Notes: generated from the sequence alone by a model not told the origin. A DNA stretch of 64,000 nt from Desulfomicrobium sp. ZS1 (GCF_024204645.1 NZ_CP100351.1:2418001-2482000); one strand, 5' to 3'. Counted from the first letter of the stretch, positions 35,144 through 44,622 are shown. Made by a program: numbers and translations.

Positions 35144-37452
35144 TCGGAGGTCGTCACTTTCTGCAGTTGCAGGATATCAATATCCCCTTTGAAAATCTTT
35201 GCTATCCCGTCCTGATAGAGGGTCCGCATGCCCTGCTCGATGGCCATCCGCGCGACCTCTTCCGACGGATGCTTGCGGGCGATGGCCTTGCGGATTTCAG
35301 GGGTCGCCACGAGCAGTTCGTGAATTCCGGTCCGCCCTCGGTACCCGGTCTGGCCGCAACGCCCACAGCCCTTTGCCCGGTAGATGCTGGCCGTGGAACG
35401 CTCAATCCCAAGCTCGGGAAAAAACTCCGCCCCGTATTGATTGAGCAGATACTCCCACTCCTCGTCGGAAGGAGCATAGGCCTCGCGGCATTGCGTGCAC
35501 AGGGTCTTGACCAGGCGCTGGGCCAGAATTCCGTGCAGCGCTTCAGAGAAGTTAAGCGATTCTACGCCCATGTCCAGAAGGCGGGTCACTGTTTCCGCCG
35601 CGGAATTGGTGTGCAGGGTCGAAAAAACCATATGTCCCGTGAGCGAAGCCTCCACGCCGATCTGCGCGGTCTGGAGATCACGCATTTCGCCCACGAGGAT
35701 CACGTCCGGGTCCGCACGCAAAAAGGCGCGCATGATGCGGGGAAAATCAAGGCCGATGGCACTTTCGACCTGGACCTGCTGCAGTCCCGGCTGCGTGATC
35801 TCAACCGGGTCCTCTACGGTCCAGATCTTCTTGTCCGGAGTGTTGATGCGCGCCAGAATGGAGTGCAGGGTGGTCGTCTTGCCTGAGCCTGTCGGCCCGA
35901 CGACCAGAAAAATTCCATGCGGCTTGAACATGAGACGCTCAATCTGAGCCGCGTTCGCTTCGCTCAAGTTCAGCTTTTCGAAGGGCAGGGCCTTGCCGGA
36001 GGTGAGCATGCGCAGCACGGCGCTCTCGCCGTGCACGGTGGGGAGCGTGGCGACGCGAAGCTCAAGCTCGCGCCCCTTGAAGCGAACCCTGGCCTTGCCG
36101 TCCTGCGGCAGCCTCCGCTCGGAAATATTCAGGTTCGAGAGGATCTTGATGCGCGAAACCACCGGCTTGATGATGCTCTCCGGGACAGTCAGCACCCGCA
36201 CGCAGGTGCCGTCGATGCGCATGCGCACCACTCCAGGCCGCCCCGTTCTTGAGGGTTCGATGTGAATGTCCGAGGCTCCGGCCTTGTGCGCGTGCATGAT
36301 GATCTTGTTCACGAAGCGGACGGCGAGCTGGCGGCTTTCCTGGGAAATGTCCTCCTCTTCGACCTGCGCGAGCTCAAGGCCATCGTCGGAGACCCCTTCC
36401 AGATCGGCCAGGGCTTCGGAGAGGTCGTCCCCGTCGTCATAGTCGTCGAACTCCTCCTCATGCTCATCCTCATGCATGGCTTCATAGGCATCGGCCATTC
36501 CTTTCGAGCCGCCGGCGGACTTCAGGAGCTGGCTGCGATCGCCAAGAAAGGCAAGAATCTCCTCCGGCAACCCCACCTTGAATTCATATTCCTTCACGTT
36601 CAGGATTCGTTTGATTTCCTCAATCTTTTCGGAATCATGCGGATTGTGAAGAAGGATCACGACCTTCTCGCCCTTGGCATGGATGGGCACCCACAGATTA
36701 TTGAGCAGGTATTGGCGGTTGATGCCTTTGAGCATATGCTCAGAGACGGGATTTTCCTGGTAGCGCAGAAACGGCGTCTGGTAATAGATTTCCAGCGATG
36801 CGCCGATGTCATCCGGGCTCACGCCAAAATCCAGCTGCAGCAGACGGGATGTGGAAATGCCCTTCCTGGCCGAGCGCGAGACGGCGTCATCGAGCTGCTC
36901 GCGGGTCAGAGCTCCCTGCAAAACGAGATTTTCATACGGTCCCTTGGGCAGGCTGCGTTCCTCGAACATTTTCTGCCCCATGATGCTCACTATCAAACGA
37001 CAAAAGGCCTCGTCCTCGCGGGAAAAATCCCCAGTTTGCTTGTTCAGGAGCTGCAACACCCCCAAAAGCTCATTCTCGTGCTGAATCGGCATGGAGATCA
37101 CATTGCGCGTTTCAAAATCGACCAACTGATCGTACTGGCGGTCAAAACGCAGGCTCGGATGAATGGCCTCAAGCTCCTGAGTTTCAATGCTCTTTAAGAT
37201 AAAAGGCATCTGCGACTGGGCCGTGTAACCGACAAGGCTCGATGTGGAAATGGGCAGACGCACTTCGCGCGGCCTGCCGTCCTTCAGAACGAGGGCGAAC
37301 AATTCCGAGTGCTGCGCATCGCACTTATACAAACGTATCTGCTCGACTTGAAAAAGAGCCTTCAAATCGGGCAGACATTTATTCCAGGCCATTTCAAATG
37401 CCTGGGCCGCCTGAAAAATTTTCTTGATGTCGATCAGCTTGGACTTGAGCAT
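35140..37452 (-). CDS. GspE/PilB-type secretion ATPase with an N-terminal GAF domain
   Basis: A 770-residue protein. Residues about 15-165 form a GAF domain (LVGYTAQSQMPFILKS, NVISMPIQHENELLGVLQLLNKQTGDFS). An MshEN/GspE N-terminal domain follows (LLQLDFGVSPDDIGASLEIYYQTPFL), then an acidic linker (HEDEHEEEFDDYDDGDDLSE) and the ATPase: SDIHIEPSRTGRPG, VVGPTGSGKTTTLHSI (Walker A near 520), VEDPVEITQPGLQQV, LRADPDVILVGEMRD and GHMVFSTLHTNSAAETV. A zinc-binding CTQC/CGRCG group is near the end. GAF-bearing ATPases of this kind may be ligand-gated. No pilin, GspF or GspD genes are nearby. A second ATPase lies at 52968. Confidence 0.92.
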   Translation of the reverse strand: MLKSKLIDIKKIFQAAQAFEMAWNKCLPDLKALFQVEQIRLYKCDAQHSELFALVLKDGRPREVRLPISTSSLVGYTAQSQMPFILKSIETQELEAIHPSLRFDRQYDQLVDFETRNVISMPIQHENELLGVLQLLNKQTGDFSREDEAFCRLIVSIMGQKMFEERSLPKGPYENLVLQGALTREQLDDAVSRSARKGISTSRLLQLDFGVSPDDIGASLEIYYQTPFLRYQENPVSEHMLKGINRQYLLNNLWVPIHAKGEKVVILLHNPHDSEKIEEIKRILNVKEYEFKVGLPEEILAFLGDRSQLLKSAGGSKGMADAYEAMHEDEHEEEFDDYDDGDDLSEALADLEGVSDDGLELAQVEEEDISQESRQLAVRFVNKIIMHAHKAGASDIHIEPSRTGRPGVVRMRIDGTCVRVLTVPESIIKPVVSRIKILSNLNISERRLPQDGKARVRFKGRELELRVATLPTVHGESAVLRMLTSGKALPFEKLNLSEANAAQIERLMFKPHGIFLVVGPTGSGKTTTLHSILARINTPDKKIWTVEDPVEITQPGLQQVQVESAIGLDFPRIMRAFLRADPDVILVGEMRDLQTAQIGVEASLTGHMVFSTLHTNSAAETVTRLLDMGVESLNFSEALHGILAQRLVKTLCTQCREAYAPSDEEWEYLLNQYGAEFFPELGIERSTASIYRAKGCGRCGQTGYRGRTGIHELLVATPEIRKAIARKHPSEEVARMAIEQGMRTLYQDGIAKIFKGDIDILQLQKVTTSE

Positions 37453-37495
37453 ACAACCTCGCTTTCACGGCCTGTCGGTACGGTGTGAACAAGAA

Positions 37496-37526
37496 ACGGG
37501 ACCTGGAAATGAGAATCCGGTCCCGT
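37496..37526 (-). terminator. Hairpin ending the phosphorelay operon
   Basis: ACGGGACC (37496-37503) and GGTCCCGT (37519-37526) are perfect arms; on the minus strand the hairpin runs into TTCTTGTT. It lies 26 bases past the response-regulator stop and 44 bases before the ATPase start, so it separates the kinase cluster from the GAF-ATPase unit. Confidence 0.7.
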
Positions 37527-37551
37527 GAAACGGCAACTCATGGGCAAAAGA

Positions 37552-38070
37552 TCAATCCAGATACGGGGAAGAAAAGCCATTGTTGTTCTGGCCTGACATC
37601 GCCCTTATTTTCATGATCAGTTCGTCGCGCTGCTGCTTGAAAATATAGCGCTCCGAATGGCAGCGGATACGGGCCACAAGGTCGGTCTTGTCAGGCAATT
37701 TAACCATGTAGTCATTGGCGCCCAAGGCAATGGCCTTCTTCTTGAGTTCCGGTTCCTCGCGGGCCGACAACACAATGAGGGGCACATCGCGAAAATCCTC
37801 GCTGCTCTTGAAAAACTTGACCATGGTCAGGCCGTTCACGCCCGGCATGACAAGATCAAGCATTATCACGGTAGGCTGAACGCCAATGGCGGTTTCCAGA
37901 GCCTTGTCCGGTTCCTTGCAGTAGTGAAAGGTGATGTCCGTTTCCGAGGAGAGCTTGATACGCATGGCCTCCCCTATCAGAAATTCATCATCGATCAGCA
38001 GGACCGAGACCGGAATCCGGGTCACGTATTCGTCCACGATGGCATCAACGTCTTGATTGTACATGCTCAT
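37552..38070 (-). CDS. Response regulator receiver protein
   Basis: A 172-residue protein with one receiver domain: VSVLLIDDEFLIGEAM (Asp27, Asp28), the phosphoacceptor Asp72 (VIMLDLVMPGVNG), SA in VPLIVLSAREE and the lysine in GANDYMVKLPDKTDL. The C-terminal 45 residues (IFKQQRDELIMKIRAMSGQ) look like a coiled coil without an output domain. Its ATG overlaps the stop of the hybrid kinase (ATGA), so it is the natural last acceptor of that phosphorelay. Confidence 0.9.
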   Translation of the reverse strand: MSMYNQDVDAIVDEYVTRIPVSVLLIDDEFLIGEAMRIKLSSETDITFHYCKEPDKALETAIGVQPTVIMLDLVMPGVNGLTMVKFFKSSEDFRDVPLIVLSAREEPELKKKAIALGANDYMVKLPDKTDLVARIRCHSERYIFKQQRDELIMKIRAMSGQNNNGFSSPYLD

Positions 38071-41000
38071 CCTTTTCGCTCCACGATATGTACATTTTCG
38101 AGATACTTGTTCATTATTTTAAGCAATTTCTGAACTTCATCCGCATTTTTTTGCATGCCTGCCGTTTCAATTTTGTATCCGATATGGCTTAAATAATCAA
38201 AACCATACGTGCTACCCAGGCCCTTTTGACTGTGCCCATGGCGACAAATGATATCAAAATTATTCTCCACCAATGCGTCCTGCATTTCAGCGACATTTGA
38301 ATGCATGGTGTCCATAAAGAGGGGCACAAGTTCATAGAGTTCCGCATCGACCTCGACCGTATAGTCCTGCACGTCTTCAGGAATCTCTACAGCCACCTCT
38401 TTGCCGGGCAATACGTCCTCAATCTCCTCTTCGACTAGGTCGGCCTTTATCTCGTAAACGATATCCACCCGCTCAAGATAATTGCCCAGCGCCAGCAGAA
38501 GATCCGCAAGATGCTCGGCATCCCGTGCTTCGGCGGCAGCCTGGATTTTCCTGCCAACGATGCTGATGTACTCAAAGCCATAGGTGCTGCCGAAGCCCTT
38601 GTGGCTATGCCCGAAGCGCCGCATGGTCGGGTAGTCCTTCTGGGCCAGGGCCTTGCCCATGAGTTCCAGATCCTTCTGCATGGCGTCCATGAGAAATGGG
38701 ATGAGCTCGGACATTTCCGGCGCGACGTGGACCACATAGCGCCCGTCCACCGGTGCGGGCAAAGCATCATCCCCGATCATTTCCCCGGATGCTTCGTCTG
38801 TCTGAATCTTCGGCGTCTCGCCCGTGTTCATGAACACAGCCAGATGGTTGACCGCTTCTACGACGACGGACGCCTGCCTGCTCTTGGCCGCGCTCTCGAT
38901 GATTTTGCCGGACTGGCTGATCTCATCCACGGCGTAGGTGCTGCCCAGCCCCTTCAGGCTGTGCCCGCAGCGCTGCATGGTGCCGAAATCCTGCGTGGTG
39001 ATGGCGTCGGCGAGCTGTGCCTGAAAATCACGGACGGTGCGCAGGAAAAGCGGACGCAGGTCCTGAAGCTCGGGATCGATCTGAACCGGAGAATCCTGCT
39101 CATCCAGAATGGGCGTGACCTCCGTCACCAGCAGGGGTTCGGGTTGCGCGATCAGGGATTCGCGCTGCCCGGCAAAGAGGTCGATAATATTGATGAGCGC
39201 CTGCTTCTTGATGGGCTTGGCCAGAAACTCCGTACACCCCGCATCCATGGTCTTCTGCCGGTGCTCCTGGAAGGCGTGGGCCGTCAGGGCGATGATGGGC
39301 GTCTTGTATTCCCGCTTCTCCTGTTCCCAGGCGCGGATGCGGCGCGTGGCCTCCAGCCCGTCCATGACCGGCATTTCCATATCCATGAGCACAAGATCAA
39401 AAGGCCCTTCGGTGAATTTCTCGAGCGCGATCTTGCCGTTCTCGGCGTGGACGATGGAGACGTTGCTGCTCTTCAAAAAGAGCTCCACCACCCTTCTGTT
39501 CGCCTCGACATCGTCGACCAAGAGGACTTTCCAGCCCTTGTCATGGAAGTCCGTCATGCGTCTGCGCTGCGACTCGGACACCACCTCGTAGATCTTGTCG
39601 TGCAGGACAGCGTCCCGCTCGCTTTTGAGAATGTACGATAACGGCCCGAAATCCGTCGCCTTTGGCAGCCGCGCAAGACCCTCGGCGGTCTCCACCGCGA
39701 GGACAAGGTTGGCCACGGGGATTCCCTGTCCAATGAGCAGATGCACAATCTCGATTCCCGGCACGTTGTCGACCATGGAATCGATAAGGATGGCCTGGAA
39801 GGTGAAATCCTTCTTGTGCGCGTTCAGGGCGTCGATCGCATTGGCCGCCGAAGGACAGGAGACGGGCACGAGCCCCCAACTGCGCACCAGGGAAGAAATG
39901 CTGCCCCGGCCTTCCGGCTGGTCCTCGACGATAAGCAGGTGCGTGTCCGCAGGTATCTTCAGGCGGAATTCCGGCAGCTGAACCTTTTGATCGGGGGCGA
40001 GGGGCAATTTGAAGAAAAACGTGGTTCCCTGCCCTGGTTCGCTTTCGACCCAGATCCGTCCACCCATGAGCTCAACGAGCTTCTTGGAAATGGCCAGGCC
40101 AAGACCCGTGCCCCCGAACTCCCGAGTCGTGGACGAGTCGGCTTGCGCAAAACTCTCAAAGACGGTGCCCAGCTTCGATTTTGGAATCCCGATGCCCGTA
40201 TCCTTGACCGCAAAGAGGCAGCACGGAGCCCCATCGTCCATGACGGACTCCGCCACGGACATGGTCACCCCGCCGGCACTGGTAAATTTGAGCGCGTTGC
40301 CGACGAGGTTGATGATAATCTGCCGGATGCGGGTCGGGTCGCCGATGTAGCGTTGCGCGAGCCCTTCCGAGACCTTCTTTTCGAGCCGAAGCGCCTTCTC
40401 CTCCGCCCGGTATACAAAGAGCTTGTTCACGTCGTCCACAAGCTCCCGCAGATTGAACGGGATGGATTCGAGCTTAATCTGACCGACCTCAATCTTGGAA
40501 AAATCAAGGATGTCGTTGATGATGCCCAGCAGAAGCTCGCCCGCGGAACTGAAGGTCTTGACGTATTCCTGCTGGTCCTCGTTCAGGCTCGTCTCCTGCA
40601 GCATCTCGGCCATGCCCAGAATCGCATTCATGGGGGTGCGGATTTCGTGGCTCATCCTGGCCAGGAATTCGCTCTTGGAGCGGGTGGCCTTGTCGGCCTG
40701 GTCCTTGGCCACGCGCAGGTCTTCGGCGTGCTGCCGCAAGAGTTCGCTGGCCTTTTTGCGGTCCGAGATGTCCTCGATGACGAATATGACGCCCCGGCTC
40801 AAATCCTGCGGGTCAATGGCTTTGGCGGAGACCTGGCTCCAGAAGACGCTGCCGTCCTTCCTGCGGAACTGGTATTCCAGCTGGGCTATCTCCCGCTCGG
40901 CCAGCCGGTTAAAGAATTTTTCGCTGAATTCATCAAAATTCCTGCCGGAGACATGAAATTTCTCGGGGTTGATCAGCGGTATTTCCGCCACCGAATAGCC

Positions 41001-41849
41001 GAAAATGGTCGCAAATCTTCGATTCGCCCGGATCACTTTATGGTCGGAGCTTAAAACAGAAATGCCAACCAGCGAGTTGTCGAAAATGGCTTGCAGTTCA
41101 TGGTAAGCGTTGTTCAAATCCTCTGTGCGCGCGTCGACCTTCTCTTCCAGGCTCTTGTAGAGCTCTTTCAAGCTTTGGCTCATGATGTTGAATCCATGAG
41201 CCAGAACCCCGAGTTCATCCCGGCGCTGATCCAGATTGGTGGTCACGAACTCGCCTCGCGACAGGCTCTGGGTGAGAATGGAGAGATTGACGACCGGAAG
41301 AATGAGCAGGCGGTTCAAAAAGATGTACAGAAAAAGCGCAATCAGGCCGAGCACCACGGCAAAAGCGGCCACGAGGCGAATGGTGGTCGCCTGCACTTCC
41401 TGCCGCGCCTTGTCGATAAACATGCCCAGCTTGACCTGGCCGATGCTTTTTCCTCCGACAAGGATGTCGCGGCTGACCACGCTCACGTCCCTGGAACTGT
41501 ACGCGCTCATGAGATCGTCCCTGGTCAGCCCGACCCGGACCTCGCCTTTGAGGAAGGATTTTCCCAAGGGGTCGACGATCTGGCAATACGCGACAAGCGG
41601 AGAATACTCGGCCTTGATCGCCAATTCCTCCAGCAGGTAGATGCTTTCCCTCTGGATGGCGGGCACGCTTGCCTGGGCGACCATCTCCGCCTGTTCCTGT
41701 CCCTGCCTGCGAATGTCGTTTATGAGGAAATCGAGTTGCGTGACATAGATGAAGTACCCCAATGCAAAAAAGCATATCGCCAGAATGAATTGAATTCCAA
41801 GATGTATCTTGAACTGGAGGAGATTAAAAAATGCTTTTTTTCTTTCCAT
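38067..41849 (-). CDS. Hybrid sensor histidine kinase with two receivers and three HPt modules
   Basis: A 1260-residue inner-membrane protein. In order: membrane helix 16-37; a periplasmic sensor of about 120 residues; helix 158-178; HAMP to about 235; PAS about 250-365; HisKA with His401 (SHEIRTPMNAILGM); HATPase (IIINLVGNALKF, VKDTGIGIP, GGTGLGLAISKKLV); a divergent receiver about 636-760; a canonical receiver about 774-895 with Asp823 (LVLMDMEMPVMDG); then three HPt-like blocks with His963 (CGHSLKGLGSTY), His1081 (FGHSHKGFGSTY) and His1206 (HGHSQKGLGSTY). It should pass phosphate His401-Asp823-HPt-response regulator. The last ten codons overlap the receiver gene by four bases. The stimulus is unknown; the PstS-like neighbour is a candidate. 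Confidence 0.93.
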   Translation of the reverse strand: MERKKAFFNLLQFKIHLGIQFILAICFFALGYFIYVTQLDFLINDIRRQGQEQAEMVAQASVPAIQRESIYLLEELAIKAEYSPLVAYCQIVDPLGKSFLKGEVRVGLTRDDLMSAYSSRDVSVVSRDILVGGKSIGQVKLGMFIDKARQEVQATTIRLVAAFAVVLGLIALFLYIFLNRLLILPVVNLSILTQSLSRGEFVTTNLDQRRDELGVLAHGFNIMSQSLKELYKSLEEKVDARTEDLNNAYHELQAIFDNSLVGISVLSSDHKVIRANRRFATIFGYSVAEIPLINPEKFHVSGRNFDEFSEKFFNRLAEREIAQLEYQFRRKDGSVFWSQVSAKAIDPQDLSRGVIFVIEDISDRKKASELLRQHAEDLRVAKDQADKATRSKSEFLARMSHEIRTPMNAILGMAEMLQETSLNEDQQEYVKTFSSAGELLLGIINDILDFSKIEVGQIKLESIPFNLRELVDDVNKLFVYRAEEKALRLEKKVSEGLAQRYIGDPTRIRQIIINLVGNALKFTSAGGVTMSVAESVMDDGAPCCLFAVKDTGIGIPKSKLGTVFESFAQADSSTTREFGGTGLGLAISKKLVELMGGRIWVESEPGQGTTFFFKLPLAPDQKVQLPEFRLKIPADTHLLIVEDQPEGRGSISSLVRSWGLVPVSCPSAANAIDALNAHKKDFTFQAILIDSMVDNVPGIEIVHLLIGQGIPVANLVLAVETAEGLARLPKATDFGPLSYILKSERDAVLHDKIYEVVSESQRRRMTDFHDKGWKVLLVDDVEANRRVVELFLKSSNVSIVHAENGKIALEKFTEGPFDLVLMDMEMPVMDGLEATRRIRAWEQEKREYKTPIIALTAHAFQEHRQKTMDAGCTEFLAKPIKKQALINIIDLFAGQRESLIAQPEPLLVTEVTPILDEQDSPVQIDPELQDLRPLFLRTVRDFQAQLADAITTQDFGTMQRCGHSLKGLGSTYAVDEISQSGKIIESAAKSRQASVVVEAVNHLAVFMNTGETPKIQTDEASGEMIGDDALPAPVDGRYVVHVAPEMSELIPFLMDAMQKDLELMGKALAQKDYPTMRRFGHSHKGFGSTYGFEYISIVGRKIQAAAEARDAEHLADLLLALGNYLERVDIVYEIKADLVEEEIEDVLPGKEVAVEIPEDVQDYTVEVDAELYELVPLFMDTMHSNVAEMQDALVENNFDIICRHGHSQKGLGSTYGFDYLSHIGYKIETAGMQKNADEVQKLLKIMNKYLENVHIVERKG

Positions 41850-41919
41850 ATCCTACTCGTGCTGTAGCCGCCGACGGCAAGGGCAAAGGTTCATGAGATT
41901 TCGGACACCATAAAAGGCC

Positions 41920-42348
41920 TCAGGGCAGGGCCAACACCGTCTGCACGGCATCAAGCAGGTCTTCGCGCTTGATGGGTTTGCTCAGACACTGTTTTGCGCC
42001 CATGAGCCGTGCCCATTTCAAATAGTCCGTGGCACCGCCCCTGCCTCCCGCGGACATGGCGATAATGCGAATGCGGCTGTTTTCCTTGCGCAATTCGCGA
42101 ATAATCTGAATTCCTTCCTTGTCCGGCATGATGAGGTCGGTGATGACCAGATCAAAATCCTGAGATCGGTACAATTTAAGCCCTTCCTCGCCATCCGAGG
42201 CCTGCACGACATTGTAGCCGGCGGAAATCAGGATCTTGGCCAGGGCCAGACACATGAGTTTATCGTCATCGATGACAAGTATGTTCTGCATGACCGCCTT
42301 TTGTCCGGAATCGGAGCTATGGGGATGAGGTTGCGTCATTTCAGCCAT
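41920..42348 (-). CDS. Response regulator receiver protein (CheY-like)
   Basis: A 142-residue single-domain receiver: NILVIDDDKLMCLAL (Asp27-29), the phosphoacceptor Asp71 (DLVITDLIMPDKEG), IRIIAMSAGG and the lysine in CLSKPIKREDLL. The start is uncertain: ATG at 42348 has GGAG only three bases before it, while ATG at 42291 removes an unconserved leader. From 42348 it overlaps the end of the PstS-like/OmpA gene by 13 bases. It is the second receiver of the cluster and has no output domain, so it probably acts by protein contact. Confidence 0.88.
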   Translation of the reverse strand: MAEMTQPHPHSSDSGQKAVMQNILVIDDDKLMCLALAKILISAGYNVVQASDGEEGLKLYRSQDFDLVITDLIMPDKEGIQIIRELRKENSRIRIIAMSAGGRGGATDYLKWARLMGAKQCLSKPIKREDLLDAVQTVLALP

Positions 42349-44093
42349 ATCTCCACACGTCGGTTTTTTTCTCTGCCAGCGCGGATATCGTTGCGCTCGA
42401 TCGCGCCCTCTTCACCCGCGGCCAGGACAACGACATCCTGCAGCCCTCTCTTCCTGAACGCCTCGGCGACAGCTTCCGCCCTTTTGCGGGAAACTGCCAG
42501 ATTGGACGCATAGGCGCCTACGGAGTCCGAATAGCCGACCAGAACGATGGTCTTCCCCGAATTTTTCGGTTCTTTCATCATGGCCGCGATTCGCGCCAGA
42601 TCTCTGCCGCCCTGTTCATCCAAACCGAGGTTTCCCGTCTCGAAGTTAAACACGAACGGCAGCTTTTGCGCCCCGTACACGCCGTCGAGGTAGTCTTGCA
42701 GAACCTCCCTGCGGACGCTCTCGGGCACCGCCTCGCCGTCAAACTGGACCAGGGGCGGAAGCGTGGTCAGCGCAGGGGCTTTTAAAACGGGAGCAGGCTC
42801 CGATCCAAGCGTCTGCGCAAAAGAGGACCCGGGACCGTCAAGCGGCGCGTCCCGATCTGCGACACTGGCATCACCTTCGACCTCACTGTTTTTCACGAAG
42901 CCGAATTTCTTGACTATGTCCTGGCCCACGGCGCCCAGGGCGACGCGAACGAAGTCACGGGCATAAATATTGTCCGTCGTGGCCTTGTGATAGAGGTACA
43001 TGTTCCGCACGGCCGGGTAGGTCACGGTGCGAATGGACGCAGCCGTGGGCGCCACCGCCTCGGAGTCCGCGCCCGGCTTGAGCGGCATTTCACGGCACTG
43101 GCCGGCCATCGTGATGCTGCCGAACCCGACCGCCCACGGGTCTTGAGAGACGAGTTCGGGCAGCAGCTCATGGATGTCGACAACGCGGGCCGAGGAAACG
43201 AAATCTTTCCCGCTTAAAAAAAAGTCTTTCACAAAACGGCGGGTTGCAAAATTTTCCTGCAAGACAAACACCTTGATCGGGGCGGCCGGACCTCCAACCT
43301 GCTCCCAGTTCGATATCTCGCCGGAAAAAATGCCCCCGACCTGCTCGACAGTCAGGGCCGGCACGGGATTGTCCTTGTGCACCAGCACCGTCACCGCGTC
43401 CATGCCAAGCTTGTGCTCACTCTGCGCCGTTATGACGCCCTCGCCAAAAATCTTGGCGTCCACCGCGGAGATTCTGTGGGTGGCCATTGCGATGTCGCAG
43501 GCTCCGGCCTTGAGCGCCGAGAACCCGGAGGCCGTTCCCTGGCCGGCTATCTCAATGGCGCGAATCTCCTTGGCAGCGTAAAAAATCCCTTCCACGGTCA
43601 TTTCATCAGCGCTTTTCCCAGGAATTTTACGAACTTCATTGGCTCCGATGTTCAGCAGATAAAATTCTGCCAGCTCCGGCACAAGCCGACTGGCCAGCGT
43701 GCTCGCGCCCGTCAGGGTCAGGATGGTCTGCGAGGAGTACTGGACGGGCTTGTAGACGCCCTCGACCTCGGCTCCGGTTTCGTCTTTTTTGAGCACGACG
43801 GGAGGAGGGGTTTCCCAGCCGGGAATTGGCTTGAATTCGACCCGATAAAGATTACCTGCCGCGTGAAAGTCGCCGGCTCCGTGCCATTGGCTGAGCAGCC
43901 GCCACTGCCCTCCTGCGACGGCAGCTTCCTGCGGAAAAATGGACACGCGTTCGACCGGATGAACCGAGCCGAGCGTCAACAGGTCCGGTCTGAGAAAAAA
44001 CGTAACAGCCGCCCCCATGAGAGCAATGGCCACCAAGGCCAGGAAAAAACCCACAATTTTTCCAGACGATCCAGATCCGTCCATGTCAGCCAT
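42336..44093 (-). CDS. PstS-like substrate-binding protein fused to an OmpA peptidoglycan-binding domain
   Basis: A 585-residue protein with one N-terminal anchor (IVGFFLALVAIALMGAAVTFFL, residues 13-34). Residues about 125-395 are a type 2 periplasmic binding domain of the phosphate-binding group: TLTGASTLASRLVPELAEFYL, GQGTASGFSALKAGACDIAMATHRIS and FSGEISNWEQVGGPAAPIKVF. After a proline-rich linker, residues about 470-585 are OmpA C-terminal: FNFETGNLGLDEQGG, VLVGYSDSVGAYASNLAVSRKRAEAVAEAF and NDIRAGREKNRRVEIWL. It would span from inner membrane to peptidoglycan. Located at the head of the phosphorelay genes, it may be the periplasmic sensor for the kinase, an inference. Confidence 0.87.
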   Translation of the reverse strand: MADMDGSGSSGKIVGFFLALVAIALMGAAVTFFLRPDLLTLGSVHPVERVSIFPQEAAVAGGQWRLLSQWHGAGDFHAAGNLYRVEFKPIPGWETPPPVVLKKDETGAEVEGVYKPVQYSSQTILTLTGASTLASRLVPELAEFYLLNIGANEVRKIPGKSADEMTVEGIFYAAKEIRAIEIAGQGTASGFSALKAGACDIAMATHRISAVDAKIFGEGVITAQSEHKLGMDAVTVLVHKDNPVPALTVEQVGGIFSGEISNWEQVGGPAAPIKVFVLQENFATRRFVKDFFLSGKDFVSSARVVDIHELLPELVSQDPWAVGFGSITMAGQCREMPLKPGADSEAVAPTAASIRTVTYPAVRNMYLYHKATTDNIYARDFVRVALGAVGQDIVKKFGFVKNSEVEGDASVADRDAPLDGPGSSFAQTLGSEPAPVLKAPALTTLPPLVQFDGEAVPESVRREVLQDYLDGVYGAQKLPFVFNFETGNLGLDEQGGRDLARIAAMMKEPKNSGKTIVLVGYSDSVGAYASNLAVSRKRAEAVAEAFRKRGLQDVVVLAAGEEGAIERNDIRAGREKNRRVEIWLK

Positions 44094-44130
44094 ATATACC
44101 GCTCCTCTCCACCATCATGTTGATTTGAAA

Positions 44131-44622
44131 TTATTGGGGAAGAATGTATTTTCCGAGAACTTTGTCAAAATTACTTTCGCCCAGAAAAAGAGCGCCAACC
44201 TTTGAGCCGCGTATAGACTCTATCGATATCTTCTTTTCCATTTTTGAGCGTTCACCATCATCCAGAATAAATCTTAATATCAAAACAGATCCAACACTAA
44301 AATCACAACTGTTACATTCAAAACCAACCCCTGTCAGAGAAATGTCCGTCACGATCACATCTCCAGCAGGATCAATCGACTCAAAAGAATCATAAAGAAG
44401 ACCATGTATATATGTTTCTTTCCTGTAATATTTCCTAAAATTAAAAGAAACTTTGAATTTATGCGCACATCGACGACATGTTGCGTTTATATTCCAATGA
44501 TAAACGTCTTTTATTCTTTCAACGGCAACTTCTTTTTCCAACTTGCATTGGGGACAGGCAAAAGAGACAACCATTTTATTGTGCACAAAAACTTCAACAT
44601 CTGATATTTTGTCGTCGCTCAT
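44131..44622 (-). CDS. PilZ-domain protein with an N-terminal zinc ribbon
   Basis: A 163-residue protein. Four cysteines (FACPQCKLEKEV, Cys23/26, and TCRRCAHKF, Cys49/52) form a probable zinc ribbon. The PilZ signature follows: RxxxR at Arg63-Arg67 (FRKYYRKET) and DxSxxG at 93-98 (VTDISLTGVGFECN), the two halves of the c-di-GMP site. The protein should bind c-di-GMP and act by contact with a partner, perhaps the ATPase or the receivers downstream. The start at 44622 is chosen by homology; the open frame to 44691 lacks a ribosome site. The gene is notably AT-rich compared with its neighbours. Confidence 0.85.
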   Translation of the reverse strand: MSDDKISDVEVFVHNKMVVSFACPQCKLEKEVAVERIKDVYHWNINATCRRCAHKFKVSFNFRKYYRKETYIHGLLYDSFESIDPAGDVIVTDISLTGVGFECNSCDFSVGSVLILRFILDDGERSKMEKKISIESIRGSKVGALFLGESNFDKVLGKYILPQ

